From contig NZ_JAIHLQ010000056.1 in the NCBI RefSeq assembly GCF_019733355.1, positions 1 through 33,748 of the forward strand: DNA of 33,748 bases. Reading direction: 5' to 3'. The DNA comes from Pseudomonas baetica (lineage in GTDB: Bacteria > Pseudomonadota > Gammaproteobacteria > Pseudomonadales > Pseudomonadaceae). This document shows positions 26,414 through 33,748 of this stretch, one piece after another; positions within the stretch are counted from its first letter, which is position 1, and every line of letters starts with the position of its first letter. Under the pieces are notes generated by a model that saw nothing but the letters and a program-made list of their open reading frames with translations, did not search any database and was not told the origin of the DNA. A program made the translations under genes and the position numbers.

Positions 26414-26611
26414 ATGAACCTCACTGACGCCACGCTCGTGCTGCTGCTCGCGGCACGTATCCATGGGACCGACGAAGCCGTCCGGGCCTCGGCTAAGAGC
26501 GTGGTCAAGAAGTTGCCGCGCAGTAAGCGTGATTTGATCTACAAGGTAATCGATAGCCGAAGTCCTCTCGAGCTGGTGGATTATCTGGCGCAGAATCTGG
26601 ATGCGGAATGA
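26414..26611 (+). CDS. Small conserved-looking ICE protein, function unknown
   Basis: A 65-residue protein from ATG 26414 (MNLTDATLVLLLAARI), with helical, charged C-terminus (VVKKLPRSKRDLIYKVI, then LELVDYLAQNLDAE). An in-frame GTG or TTG far upstream would add a hydrophobic extension, but that part lacks normal codon use. It is divergent from traI and convergent with ardC-like. The protein is soluble with no motif I can name. The coding look and its place between two ICE genes argue that it is real; the ribosome binding site is weak. Confidence 0.6.
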   Translation: MNLTDATLVLLLAARIHGTDEAVRASAKSVVKKLPRSKRDLIYKVIDSRSPLELVDYLAQNLDAE

Positions 26612-26685
26612 CAGGCTGCGGGTGTGTGCCCACCCCTGATTCTTTGCATCAGAGCCCGGCGGCATGGGGATTTTTCTGGGCGCAG

Positions 26686-26714
26686 AAAAAAGGGCCCAAC
26701 TCGGGTTGGGCCCT
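26686..26714 (-). terminator. Rho-independent terminator of the ArdC-like gene
   Basis: On the minus strand a 10-base-pair perfect stem (agggcccaac paired with gttgggccct, loop of four) is followed at once by TTTTTT. It starts 30 bases after the stop of the ArdC-like gene. On the plus strand no T-run follows, so it does not serve the 65-residue gene. Confidence 0.9.
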
Positions 26715-26743
26715 GTGATGCGATTGCAACGGTGAGGTAGCGA

Positions 26744-27703
26744 TCAAACTCCATCGTTCATGCATCGTGAGTCATCCATTACCACCTGCTTCAGTTGCTG
26801 CTCCAGGTTGAGTACAAACTCCGAGGCGCTTCGGGCCTGACCACTGGCGCGAAAGATCGCGCGTTTGTCAGCCTTGAGCAGGCCAAGCCAGGAGTCGATG
26901 TAGCCCTCGTGCCGCAGCTCCCCCTGTATACCGGCGTAGGCACATAAAAAAGCAGCGCCCATCTCGGCGATCAACTCCTCAAACGCGTAGCCTGGCGAGC
27001 CGAACGGACAGGCTGACGTCACGCCTTCGCGCTGCAACCGAGCGTGATGCCCTGTCCAGTGCGTCAGCTCATGAAGTGCCGTGGCGTAGTACCCGCTTTC
27101 ATCGTGAAATTGTGCTTTTGTCGGCAGTTGGATGAGATCCCTGATCGGGTGATAAAAGGCTTCGTCGCCAGGCCGATGAACGATACGTGCACCTGAACTT
27201 AGCAGCAGATTTTCTGCGGCGCTAGTGGGTTGGAAGGGGTCACTCTGTTCCGTTTCGAGCAACGTGTCATTGGGCATTTCGAGCCCCTCTGTTTGCTCGA
27301 TATTGAACAGAAAATGCGTCCTGAGAATGCCGAAGTGAGCGACCTTGGGTTGACCGTTTTCATCGAGTACGGGTTGGCCTGACTCGGTCTGTTCCTCGCG
27401 CTCCATCGGCTTGTAGAGCACCGCCAGAGTGCTGTGCTCACCTTTACGAATGTGCCCGCCAGCTTTTTTGGCTTGCTTGAAAGTCAGCCAACGATCTTGA
27501 GTGAACCCCTGCAACCTGGCCTCGGTCCAGAGCAGCGGTAAATTGATGCCCGAATACGGACGTCGCGTGATGGCGTTGATGGGGTAGGGTTGATGACCCA
27601 TGTGAGCGGAGCCACTTGAGGACCAGGGTTTGATCCAGGGTGCAACGCCTTGGTCTAAAGCAGTAACGATCTTGTCTGTCACGTCTTGGTAGATATCGCG
27701 CAT
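26744..27703 (-). CDS. ArdC-like antirestriction protein (ssDNA-binding domain plus zincin domain)
   Basis: A 319-residue protein from ATG 27703, chosen because GAGGAAA lies seven bases upstream; a longer frame to 27856 would run through the structured leader. Residues 1-120 are an ArdC N-terminal (DUF1738) domain: DIYQDVTDKIVTALDQG, PWIKPW, RRPYSGINLPLLW, RWLTFKQAKKAGG and VRKGE-like IRKGEHS. The C-terminal part is a zincin metallopeptidase with HELTH at 211-215 (His211, Glu212, His215). ArdC proteins enter recipients with plasmids or ICEs and protect incoming single-stranded DNA from restriction. It ends at a strong terminator and is preceded by a hairpin leader. The enzymatic residues are intact. 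Confidence 0.88.
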   Translation of the reverse strand: MRDIYQDVTDKIVTALDQGVAPWIKPWSSSGSAHMGHQPYPINAITRRPYSGINLPLLWTEARLQGFTQDRWLTFKQAKKAGGHIRKGEHSTLAVLYKPMEREEQTESGQPVLDENGQPKVAHFGILRTHFLFNIEQTEGLEMPNDTLLETEQSDPFQPTSAAENLLLSSGARIVHRPGDEAFYHPIRDLIQLPTKAQFHDESGYYATALHELTHWTGHHARLQREGVTSACPFGSPGYAFEELIAEMGAAFLCAYAGIQGELRHEGYIDSWLGLLKADKRAIFRASGQARSASEFVLNLEQQLKQVVMDDSRCMNDGV

Positions 27704-27728
27704 GGCAATTTCCTCGAGAGAAAAAACG

Positions 27729-27781
27729 GAGGAACGCCTTGCCCGTCGGGGGAGGGTTCCCCGGTTGGGTGATGGGTTGGA
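27729..27781 (-). promoter_or_regulatory. Structured leader upstream of the ArdC-like gene (copy 1)
   Basis: On the minus strand CAACCCAT is followed by hairpin-forming runs CCGGGGAACC/CTCCCCCGACGGG and AAGGCGTTCC, ending about 25 bases before the ATG. The same ordered blocks occur at a nearly identical distance upstream of the next gene back (28186-28232). A second short hairpin, tgggcggcgccca, lies at 27818-27830. Looks like a shared 5'-UTR regulator; function unknown. Confidence 0.6.
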
Positions 27782-27836
27782 TTGATACAGGTCTTGCATG
27801 CCGTCCGAATGTGGAGGTGGGCGCCGCCCATTGCGC

Positions 27837-28163
27837 TTAGCGCTGTTCTCCTGCAAGCGCGATCAGCAAGGCGCCAGGTTGACCCGGTTCTTGGAGTAAG
27901 CTCAGACTCAATTGCAGCAACGGGTCGTGGTCTAAGTGATCGGCTGGTTCAATATGCATTACCTCGAACAGCACGTAAGACTTATGTGGATAGGCCAGGT
28001 GGGCTTCGAAGGCTGCGCGCAACACGTGGCTCAACCGATCGACCTGCAGCTTCTCAGCATGATCGGATTGCTCGAGCAGTACAGCACGTTGCCACGCGCC
28101 AGGTGTGAACACGATGGGTAACCGAAGGGTGTTCAGTATTTCCGGTGTAAGTGAGTCGGGCAT
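27837..28163 (-). CDS. Conserved-looking ICE hypothetical protein, 108 residues
   Basis: A 108-residue soluble protein beginning MPDSLTPEILNTLRLPIVF, with GAWQRAVLLEQSDHAEK and VLFEVMHIEPADH. The ATG at 28163 follows GGAGACATACC, a good ribosome binding site. It lies about 130 bases before the ArdC-like gene on the same strand and has its own structured leader. The family is typical of PFL-type ICEs in my memory, but I cannot assign a function. No membrane segment or signal peptide. Confidence 0.7.
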   Translation of the reverse strand: MPDSLTPEILNTLRLPIVFTPGAWQRAVLLEQSDHAEKLQVDRLSHVLRAAFEAHLAYPHKSYVLFEVMHIEPADHLDHDPLLQLSLSLLQEPGQPGALLIALAGEQR

Positions 28164-28185
28164 GGTATGTCTCCGTTGAAAACTC

Positions 28186-28232
28186 GAAGAAACCTGTCCC
28201 GCGCGGGGAAAGATTTCCCTGCAGTGGGTTGA
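28186..28232 (-). promoter_or_regulatory. Structured leader upstream of the 108-residue gene (copy 2)
   Basis: Minus strand: TCAACCCACTGCAGGG, AAATCTTTCCCCGCGCGGG, ACAGGTTTCTTC, ending 22 bases before the ATG. Complementary runs (gggaaa with tttccc; cccgcgcggg self-pairing) allow alternative hairpins. Blocks match copy 1 at 27729-27781 in order and spacing. Confidence 0.6.
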
Positions 28233-28248
28233 AGAAAAACAAGAAGCT

Positions 28249-28275
28249 TGCCTGGCGAGCGAAGCTCGGAAGGCA
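28249..28275 (-). repeat. Hairpin upstream of leader copy 2
   Basis: Minus strand: TGCCT, TC, CGAGC, loop TTC, GCTCG, CC, AGGCA: ten base pairs interrupted by a symmetric 2x2 internal loop. A GTTTTTC run follows about 10 bases after, so it may be an attenuator or terminator for transcription entering the leader. Confidence 0.55.
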
Positions 28276-28617
28276 CTTAGATGAGGAGTAGGCGTTCATC
28301 ACCGCGGCAACGGTCACCGTGCGAGCCACCGAACGCTAATCGCACTTGGGAAGAACCATCATCGAAGTGACGTAGCCTTGAAGGTTCTGGCTACCTGGGA
28401 GAGTGCTGTCGATAACAGCGATCCGTACCTTGTATTTAATCGTACGATTTATCTGGGTCAATCACTGTAGAGACGCTGGTTCACGGGACTTGTCTTCTGG
28501 CTTCCAATGAGGATTTTTCGACCGGGGAAACTGATATACGGTCAGGCATGGGCCGTTTTCGGTAGTAGGCTATTCCTCAAGGCTCAACCATGAAAACGCT
28601 CAGAAGAGGGCGAGACC

Positions 28618-28983
28618 ATGCCGACTCAACAACCTGTTCAGAATTCACGTGCCCACCGCTGGGCGTATGTCTGTGGTCTGTCGGTGAAGCGTGGTTACCT
28701 TAGGTTGAAAACTTTTGAATCCCACATGGTTGAGCGTGCGGAGGCCGCAAGTGTGCCCGCAAGTAAATTTCTTGTTCGCGGGAGTTTTCTGACTGCCAAG
28801 CTCGCTCTGTTCGGAGCATTTCTTTTTGTCAGCTTCTGGTTGTTTATGCTGATGTGCACAATTGTCGTATTAGCAGCTATCCCATTTCAGGGTTCAGACG
28901 CTCCAGGTAGTGACGATCTCGACGATCCAATGCATAGACCGTCTCGGCCTGAGCGTTACGATAAATGGGGTTCTCTGAAGTAG
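28618..28983 (+). CDS. DUF3742-family ICE membrane protein
   Basis: A 121-residue protein with one or two membrane segments in the middle (LTAKLALFGAFLFVSFWLFM and the following hydrophobic stretch), a basic N-terminal region (HRWAYVCGLSVKRGYLRL) and a polar tail rich in Asp, Arg and Pro. This layout and its place convergent with the TraG-N gene match the DUF3742 proteins found at that spot in PFL-type ICEs. Function is unknown; it may sit in the inner membrane near the conjugation machinery. The start ATG follows GAGGGCGAGACC. Confidence 0.75.
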   Translation: MPTQQPVQNSRAHRWAYVCGLSVKRGYLRLKTFESHMVERAEAASVPASKFLVRGSFLTAKLALFGAFLFVSFWLFMLMCTIVVLAAIPFQGSDAPGSDDLDDPMHRPSRPERYDKWGSLK

Positions 28984-29003
28984 GCTATTGGTTATTTTGA
29001 GCT

Positions 29004-30548
29004 CTATTTACGCGAAACAATTCTTGCACCGCTCATCAACTGAGAGGTCCCGTTAGAGCTCGCTGTCTGTGCTGCGTGGGTTCCCCTGGTGAGCATTCCT
29101 TCTACGCCTGAACCTACGCTATATCCGGCCCAACTCATTGCCCCGAGAAACAGCATCGGTAGCACGATGAACATCGCCCCCATCACATACTCGATCACCT
29201 GCGCGGTGACAGTCCCATCCATGAAGCCGGATGTGGGCAGCGACAACAGTACCTGATTGGAAGCCGAAACTTGGTTGTACAACGTATCGAGCATACTGGA
29301 GTCGACCCAGCGCGCCAGTTCCCACCAGAAGCTCAGCATGTGTAAGGTGAACAGCGCGAACGTCACAGTCATGACGGTCTTCAGCTGGTATGTACTGACC
29401 AGCAGGATCAACGGCAAGCTGATGATGACGCCCATGATCAGGAACGCCTGCACCATCGGCAGGGCGGCGCGTAGCGCATTCATTGCGGGAAAATTACTGA
29501 AGGAACCCAGTGCCAATCCAGTATTGGTGGCCAGGTTATTGAGACCCTGATTGATCGAACCTCCACGAGCGCTAGAGCCGTAGTCCTGATACACCTGTCC
29601 GGGCGACATGGACATCGATTGCTGGCGCGGGCTGACCAGCTCACGCAGGGTGGCATCTTCGATCTCGTTGCTCGAACGGCCAGTCAACCAACCTTTCAGC
29701 TGAGTCAGCAGCGAAGGATCGACCTGCTCGATCAAGCGCTCGCGTAGCCCAACACCACTGTCGCTCCACCAACGCTTGCAGGTGGGGTAGCCCGCGCCAT
29801 TCTCCAACCGCGGCAAGGAAACATCGCGGTTGTCGTCATACGGCCACTTGACGCGCGGTGTACGTGAGCGATCGGTGTCGTAGTAGCCCGGAGTGTCGAG
29901 AAAATAGCTTGAGCCGATCCAGGACGCGTCGTGACTTTGTGCCTTGTCCAACTGCGGACGGTTGGTGAACAGCCGAGAGCGGGAATAGCCGTAGCAGTCG
30001 CGGGTGAAGTCGGCAACTTCCTGCTGCAGGACCTGACTGTCGATGCGCGAGCTGTCGATCTCCATGCGCATCTGTCGGATATCCGGTGCGCAAGGGATGG
30101 AGGCGGTGGCCGCCGCAGTCACGCCTTTGCTCAAGGCATGTACCAGGAACCACCAGATCGGCGCATTGGCAGAGCGTCCGCCAATGGTATTGAAGGTCGT
30201 CCCCCAGGCAGTTTCTTCTGGTTTGGCCACACTCACGCCGCAGCGCTGACTCGCCGCATCATCGAACGTCATTGACGAGAGGCTCAACGGAAACACAGGC
30301 GCGCAACCGAACAACACGACGATGTAGGCCAGCCACAATCGGTTCTCGATCCGCGGTACCGAGAGCAGTCCCTTGTTGCCTTCATCCGCGCCTTGCTGAC
30401 GGGCAGACAACCATTCCTGCAAGATGATTGCACCAAAGGGCGCGGCGAATAGCCCGGTGTCGGACAGGACACTCCAGAGGCCGTTATTGATGATCCAGGC
30501 CAGCAGAGAGAGGTAAAACTCGAGGTAGCTGTTGGTGCTCATGAGCAT
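29004..30548 (-). CDS. traG: TraG N-terminal-domain conjugal transfer protein of an ICE
   Basis: A 514-residue inner-membrane protein of the mating-pair formation apparatus. It begins with NSYLEFYLSLLAWIINNGLW, the hallmark N-terminus of the TraG_N family in ICEs, and has about five membrane segments: two near residues 10-100, and three in the C-terminal third (for example QAFLIMGVIISLPLILLVST and AMFIVLPMLFLGAMSW). The middle is a large periplasmic part with several cysteines. Two ATGs lie six bases apart; the first has GAGG eight bases upstream. It is unrelated to the VirD4-type coupling protein also called TraG. It lies 10 bases from a small membrane-protein gene upstream, in the same operon as the TraH/TraU-like genes. 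Confidence 0.88.
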   Translation of the reverse strand: MLMSTNSYLEFYLSLLAWIINNGLWSVLSDTGLFAAPFGAIILQEWLSARQQGADEGNKGLLSVPRIENRLWLAYIVVLFGCAPVFPLSLSSMTFDDAASQRCGVSVAKPEETAWGTTFNTIGGRSANAPIWWFLVHALSKGVTAAATASIPCAPDIRQMRMEIDSSRIDSQVLQQEVADFTRDCYGYSRSRLFTNRPQLDKAQSHDASWIGSSYFLDTPGYYDTDRSRTPRVKWPYDDNRDVSLPRLENGAGYPTCKRWWSDSGVGLRERLIEQVDPSLLTQLKGWLTGRSSNEIEDATLRELVSPRQQSMSMSPGQVYQDYGSSARGGSINQGLNNLATNTGLALGSFSNFPAMNALRAALPMVQAFLIMGVIISLPLILLVSTYQLKTVMTVTFALFTLHMLSFWWELARWVDSSMLDTLYNQVSASNQVLLSLPTSGFMDGTVTAQVIEYVMGAMFIVLPMLFLGAMSWAGYSVGSGVEGMLTRGTHAAQTASSNGTSQLMSGARIVSRK

Positions 30549-30558
30549 GGTGGTGGCC

Positions 30559-30867
30559 TCACAGTCGGGTGAGTTCGACGCAAGTAACGAGCACGAGCCC
30601 TAATGCTCCGATGCACTTCACGCGCAATCGATCCTGTGGTCGATGTCGGTAGCGTCGAAGTAGATCCCACCAGATCGCAAAGAGGGCGCTGTAGAGCAAG
30701 GCACGCCACCACCGCAGATAAGGTCTTACGGATGCGAATGCCTGCTGCCAGGCCTCGAAACTACCCAGTGCAGTGAGGCCGATCCAGGCGACCAGTGCGA
30801 CGCTCAGGATCATCGCCGCGGTAATTCCCAGACCTGAAAGCAAAGTGAATAGCCGTGAACGTTTCAT
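30559..30867 (-). CDS. Small ICE membrane protein, function unknown
   Basis: A 102-residue protein with a basic start (MKRSRLF) and about three hydrophobic helices (ITAAMILSVALVAWIGLTAL, LLYSALFAIWWDLL and CIGALGLVLVTCVEL). It lies three bases after the preceding gene and ten before traG, so it belongs to the transfer operon. This position is normally filled by a small membrane protein in PFL-type ICEs. It has no catalytic motif and may help assemble the mating pore. Confidence 0.75.
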   Translation of the reverse strand: MKRSRLFTLLSGLGITAAMILSVALVAWIGLTALGSFEAWQQAFASVRPYLRWWRALLYSALFAIWWDLLRRYRHRPQDRLRVKCIGALGLVLVTCVELTRL

Positions 30868-30870
30868 GGC

Positions 30871-32253
30871 TTACTTTCGTCTGGCGTCAGCATCATTGAG
30901 TCGACCGGGCTCGGGGTCGCCTTGCTCGACTGTACGCGAAGCATCGGCACCACCGGCATGCCGATCGAGCACAAGGCTGGCGGTGTTGGTAGCCAGCATC
31001 TGGCGAACCTGCAGTTCGGTCTGCAGCAGGCGTATTTCGCGCTCCAGGGCGTCGATGTTTTTCGTTAAGGCGATTTGCGCCGGCTCGGCGGAAGCGATGT
31101 TCGGTTCGTGACTGCCTGCCAGCAGGGTGCGCAGTAGCAGCAGTGCCTTGTCGAGCACACTGGACAGGGCCGTCTCGCTGGCCAGACGGCGCGCCAGCAG
31201 ATCCTGGTCGGGATCGTCGCGCAAGGCTTCGATCACGCCACGGGTCACCGGCAGCATTGGGCTCGAGGCTTTAGCCAAATTGTCAGGGGTAGGTGACAGC
31301 GAGCCGGACAGCAACCCTTGCAGGTACTTGAGGCGTTCGCTGTAGGCCTCCTGGATCAGCGGCGTCAATCCGCTGCCAGCGGTAGCACGCAGGGTTTCGC
31401 AGGTGTCGCAGGTCGAGACTTCGCTCTCGCCCAACACCCGAACAGCCCATTCTGATTCCTCCTGCGGCGAGGCCCAGGTCTGACAAATAGCCCCACCCAG
31501 GCAATCGCTGCTACTGATTAAGGCACTGTCCTCCACAGTCCGGTTGTGCAGCAGGTTGTAGCCTGCACGCACCACGTCGGAGGTCACCCGGATGGGCGTC
31601 TGCCCGCTGCCTCCAGCTTTCTGGCCTCCGACCCAGGACACCCCATTGTTGCCGTTATGGGTCTCGGTATTTTTCACCGCGGCCACCGCATCACCGCCAG
31701 TTTGCTCCAGGTTACCCTGCATCTCCTGGTTCTTAGCCAGCGCACCCCAGCCGGCTTGACCGACCTTGTCCGCCATTTTTTCGGCCATGGCTTGGCAGGT
31801 CAGTTTGGAACGGTCAAAGTCGATACGGCCCTGCATCACCCCGTTGCTCAACAACTCATAGAGGCCGGGATTGGCGCGTTGGATGATCAACGCCGGCAGC
31901 GACATCACCGCTTGGGTCGCGTTCTGCACGATACTGCCCATGATCTGCTGGAAACCTTCGGTGACGCCGTTCAGTTGGTTTTGCAGGGTGTTGGTGAGGC
32001 TCATGTTTCCGCACATCATGTTCGCTCGCCATGACCCGCCGACACCGATACCACTGGGTCGGTAGAGCGAACTCGGTGAGCCGACTGCCGAGCCGCCACC
32101 GATGGTGTACATCACTCGGTCGTCGAGTACTTCGCCTTGAGTGCCCAGGCGGTAATCACTTTCGGCGGCGTATGCATGTGTGGCAATGGCGAGCAGCCCG
32201 TAGAGCAACAGACTCACCAAGACAAACCATGATCGCGCGAGAAGCCGACTCAT
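30871..32253 (-). CDS. ICE protein of the PFL_4711 family (TraH-like mating-pair protein)
   Basis: A 460-residue protein from ATG 32253, chosen because GGAGGTG lies five bases upstream and the ATG overlaps the previous stop (ATGA); an extended frame to 32421 runs inside that gene. It has a signal peptide (about residues 8-28, WFVLVSLLLYGLLAIATHAYA). Then follow a glycine-rich stretch, MMCGNMSLTNTLQNQLNGV, paired cysteines (CDTCETL) and a C-terminal coiled-coil-like part (ALEREIRLLQTELQVRQML). These match the periplasmic family TIGR03755, which acts in F/ICE-type pilus or pore assembly. The gene is intact. Confidence 0.85.
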   Translation of the reverse strand: MSRLLARSWFVLVSLLLYGLLAIATHAYAAESDYRLGTQGEVLDDRVMYTIGGGSAVGSPSSLYRPSGIGVGGSWRANMMCGNMSLTNTLQNQLNGVTEGFQQIMGSIVQNATQAVMSLPALIIQRANPGLYELLSNGVMQGRIDFDRSKLTCQAMAEKMADKVGQAGWGALAKNQEMQGNLEQTGGDAVAAVKNTETHNGNNGVSWVGGQKAGGSGQTPIRVTSDVVRAGYNLLHNRTVEDSALISSSDCLGGAICQTWASPQEESEWAVRVLGESEVSTCDTCETLRATAGSGLTPLIQEAYSERLKYLQGLLSGSLSPTPDNLAKASSPMLPVTRGVIEALRDDPDQDLLARRLASETALSSVLDKALLLLRTLLAGSHEPNIASAEPAQIALTKNIDALEREIRLLQTELQVRQMLATNTASLVLDRHAGGADASRTVEQGDPEPGRLNDADARRK

Positions 32254-33206
32254 GAAGCACCTCCTTCGAAGTCGATGCTGAACAGGAAGGTCTGTCCTTC
32301 GCGCTTGCAGCAGCTGTAGGGGCGCCAAAGCGACCACGCGTAGCCGCCATCCGTGCTTTGTACTGGATCGCTGGGGAAGATGGCGCACGTGGGCTGAACC
32401 TGGGGGTAGAGCAATTGCCATTTGTGGGTCGAAGCGTCGTTTTCGACGATCGGGCTAGGCGGCCAGTAGCCGTCGCGTTTGGCGGGCGTGAGGGGCAAGT
32501 ACACATGCGGCTGCCAGTTGCGGGTAATCACATCGCCGGCCCGTTGCGCCATGACTGCGGCCGCCTTGAAATCGTCGGGCTGTACCAAAAAACCCTGCCG
32601 GGGATAAACGCTGCCCCACATGTTTCCCGAAGCCTGACGTCCGATTTCACGGATCCCCGGCATGAGCGACTCGGGGTAAAGACTTTCCGGGATGCCATGG
32701 CGCCAGGCAAGTGAGTCCAGGGTGCTCAGGTAGTAGGGCATGAATGCCGTTGCGCCGCTGGCGCAGGCGTAGCCGGATTGCGAAGCCAGTTGCGTGGCTG
32801 CCCACCCGCCGGGGTGGCCGATGCCATCAACGTTCTTGAAGCGGGTCAGGTTGTCGCGGTGGGTGTTCGGGGTGATCAGGTTGCCGCCACCTTCCGAACC
32901 GCTGATGGGAGAGGAGAGGGTGGCCATCTCGGTCCATGGGTTATTGCCCGTGGTGGTGTAGCTTGAGACCACCAGTTCAGGAGTGAAATGACGAACCTTG
33001 GTGGAGGTTTTGACCTTGCAGCCAAAGGGTGTGCAGAGAAGCCAGAAACAAATGCCGACGATCCTGTATTCGAGACAGTTTGGCGAAAGCACGGAGGACG
33101 TGATACTGCCGGTGTCCAGCGCCACGCTTGGGCCGCACGCCAGCAGGACGCTCAGCGCGAAGGGCCGTAGCTTCGTGGGCGGGATTGACGAGCAGGCAAC
33201 AGGCAT
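32250..33206 (-). CDS. ICE protein of the PFL_4710 family (TraU-like)
   Basis: A 318-residue secreted protein with a signal peptide (LRPFALSVLLACGPSVA, cut before LDTGS) and a cysteine-rich body: SPNCLEYRIVGICFWLLC, GCKVKTSTKVRHFTPELVVS, and at the end YSCCKREGQTFLFSIDFEGG. These match TIGR03756, the TraU-like family needed for DNA transfer in F-like and ICE conjugation. The stop overlaps the next gene (ATGA). The ribosome binding site before ATG 33206 is weak. The next gene upstream in intact elements (PFL_4709 family) is not recognisable, so this is now the first gene of a truncated operon. Confidence 0.87.
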   Translation of the reverse strand: MPVACSSIPPTKLRPFALSVLLACGPSVALDTGSITSSVLSPNCLEYRIVGICFWLLCTPFGCKVKTSTKVRHFTPELVVSSYTTTGNNPWTEMATLSSPISGSEGGGNLITPNTHRDNLTRFKNVDGIGHPGGWAATQLASQSGYACASGATAFMPYYLSTLDSLAWRHGIPESLYPESLMPGIREIGRQASGNMWGSVYPRQGFLVQPDDFKAAAVMAQRAGDVITRNWQPHVYLPLTPAKRDGYWPPSPIVENDASTHKWQLLYPQVQPTCAIFPSDPVQSTDGGYAWSLWRPYSCCKREGQTFLFSIDFEGGAS

Positions 33207-33670
33207 GATCCGGGCTCTCGGTATATGGCCTGGGCAGGTTCGGTCAGAGACTGAAGACTGTCAGTGGAAATTATGAACGTGGATCTATCGGGTTTGAGAT
33301 GCGTGAGACAATGATCTGACGCGAACAGCGCTTCGCAGGATATCGGGTTCCACAAGAAACTGATCTGCGGTGATCTCGAAAGTATTGACGAGGGTTCATC
33401 ATCACTGGTGAACCTCTTCGTCCAAGGCGCTAATTAAGTCGTCAAGTTTAAGATCCCTGTACTGTTGAGATCTCCCCTAGTATTTCCCAACCGCCGCTAA
33501 GGTTCGGTGATGATCATCCCGGTGGACGCGTATTGTTGTCGGGAAGTCCTGGAGCTAACGACTTGCCAGTGTTTAGGGGAGGATCATGGTTGCTAATTGA
33601 AAAACACTTAGACCTGGCGGCCGCGAAAACTGAGTGCAACACCTGACCTTTCCGGTACGGTGCTGCCCCT
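33207..33670. other. Gap of about 460 bases between the truncated transfer operon and an IS30 gene
   Basis: No gene supported. The first 150 bases on the minus strand may hold the tail of a lost PFL_4709-family gene: a 67-codon frame contains SLQSLTEPAQAIYRE but does not end cleanly before the TraU-like start. The last 60 bases should contain the left end of the insertion sequence; without the right end I cannot define its inverted repeat. Confidence 0.4.
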
Positions 33671-33748
33671 ATGTCTTATTCCGAACTCAGCGTTGAAGAA
33701 CGCGCCACCATTCAAATCGGTCATGCCCAAGGCTTGAGCCTGCGCAGG
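33671..33748 (+). mobile_element. IS30-family transposase, 5' part (runs off the window)
   Basis: The first 26 codons read MSYSELSVEERATIQIG followed by HAQGLSLRR, the N-terminal helix-turn-helix start that is standard for IS30-family transposases in pseudomonads. The rest, including the DDE domain, lies beyond the window. It sits just past the point where the ICE transfer operon is broken, so the insertion, or recombination between copies, may have removed the missing genes. Confidence 0.85.

Larger units (their letters stand above)
28164..28617. other. Gap of about 450 bases holding leader and promoters
   Basis: Separates two divergent ICE genes. The minus-strand side holds the copy-2 leader and an extra hairpin (listed separately). 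The plus-strand side should hold the DUF3742 gene promoter; no pair of boxes is convincing. No coding frame is supported. Confidence 0.45.

Noticed and set aside
32254..32421. Longer start for the PFL_4711-family protein
   Set aside because: The GGAGGTG ribosome binding site and a signal peptide directly after ATG 32253 support the shorter form.
1..33748. tRNA or rRNA genes and a tRNA-linked att site
   Set aside because: I found no T-loop plus acceptor-stem arrangement in the gaps that I read, and no rRNA-like sequence; a covariance search was not possible.

Overview
The window reads as an accessory region of a fluorescent-group Pseudomonas chromosome. The organism call rests on the GC-rich codon use of kdpB, kdpC and the EamA/AraC pair, and on a block of integrative and conjugative element (ICE) genes of the type first numbered in P. 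fluorescens Pf-5 (PFL_47xx families). Family names are from memory and motif reading; no database search was run.

Bases 1-13346 look like a defence island with three modules. (i) The C-terminal piece of an SMC-like ATPase (signature and Walker B only) overlaps an intact Toprim-domain protein; together they resemble a broken Wadjet JetC/JetD pair. (ii) On the minus strand, three overlapping genes form an ABC three-component (ABC-3C) system: a protein with a Cap4/Mrr-like nuclease N-terminus, a middle component, and an SMC/RecF-like ATPase with a CxxC hook. (iii) Also on the minus strand are an AddB-like nuclease, an AddA-like UvrD helicase-nuclease, and a phospholipase-D-type protein whose gene has a frameshift. 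I do not recognise the third cassette as a named system; it is the best candidate here for something undescribed.

Bases 13347-17250 are gene-poor: an MFS transporter, a possible orphan reading frame, and a gene decayed across three reading frames. Bases 17256-21741 carry kdpFABC, the high-affinity K+-importing ATPase, without the usual kdpDE sensor/regulator pair downstream. A strong hairpin lies between kdpB and kdpC, and base composition changes sharply between kdpA and kdpB. A C-terminal remnant of a cation/proton antiporter, an EamA exporter and its likely AraC-type regulator follow.

Bases 24469-33206 hold part of an ICE: a MobH relaxase (TraI-type), ArdC-like antirestriction protein, DUF3742 membrane protein, TraG-N mating-pair protein, and TraH/TraU-like assembly proteins, plus three small conserved-looking genes. 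Two consecutive ICE genes have closely similar hairpin leaders at the same distance from their start codons. No integrase is visible beside the relaxase, and the transfer operon is cut off upstream of the TraU-like gene. An IS30-family transposase begins at the window's right edge.
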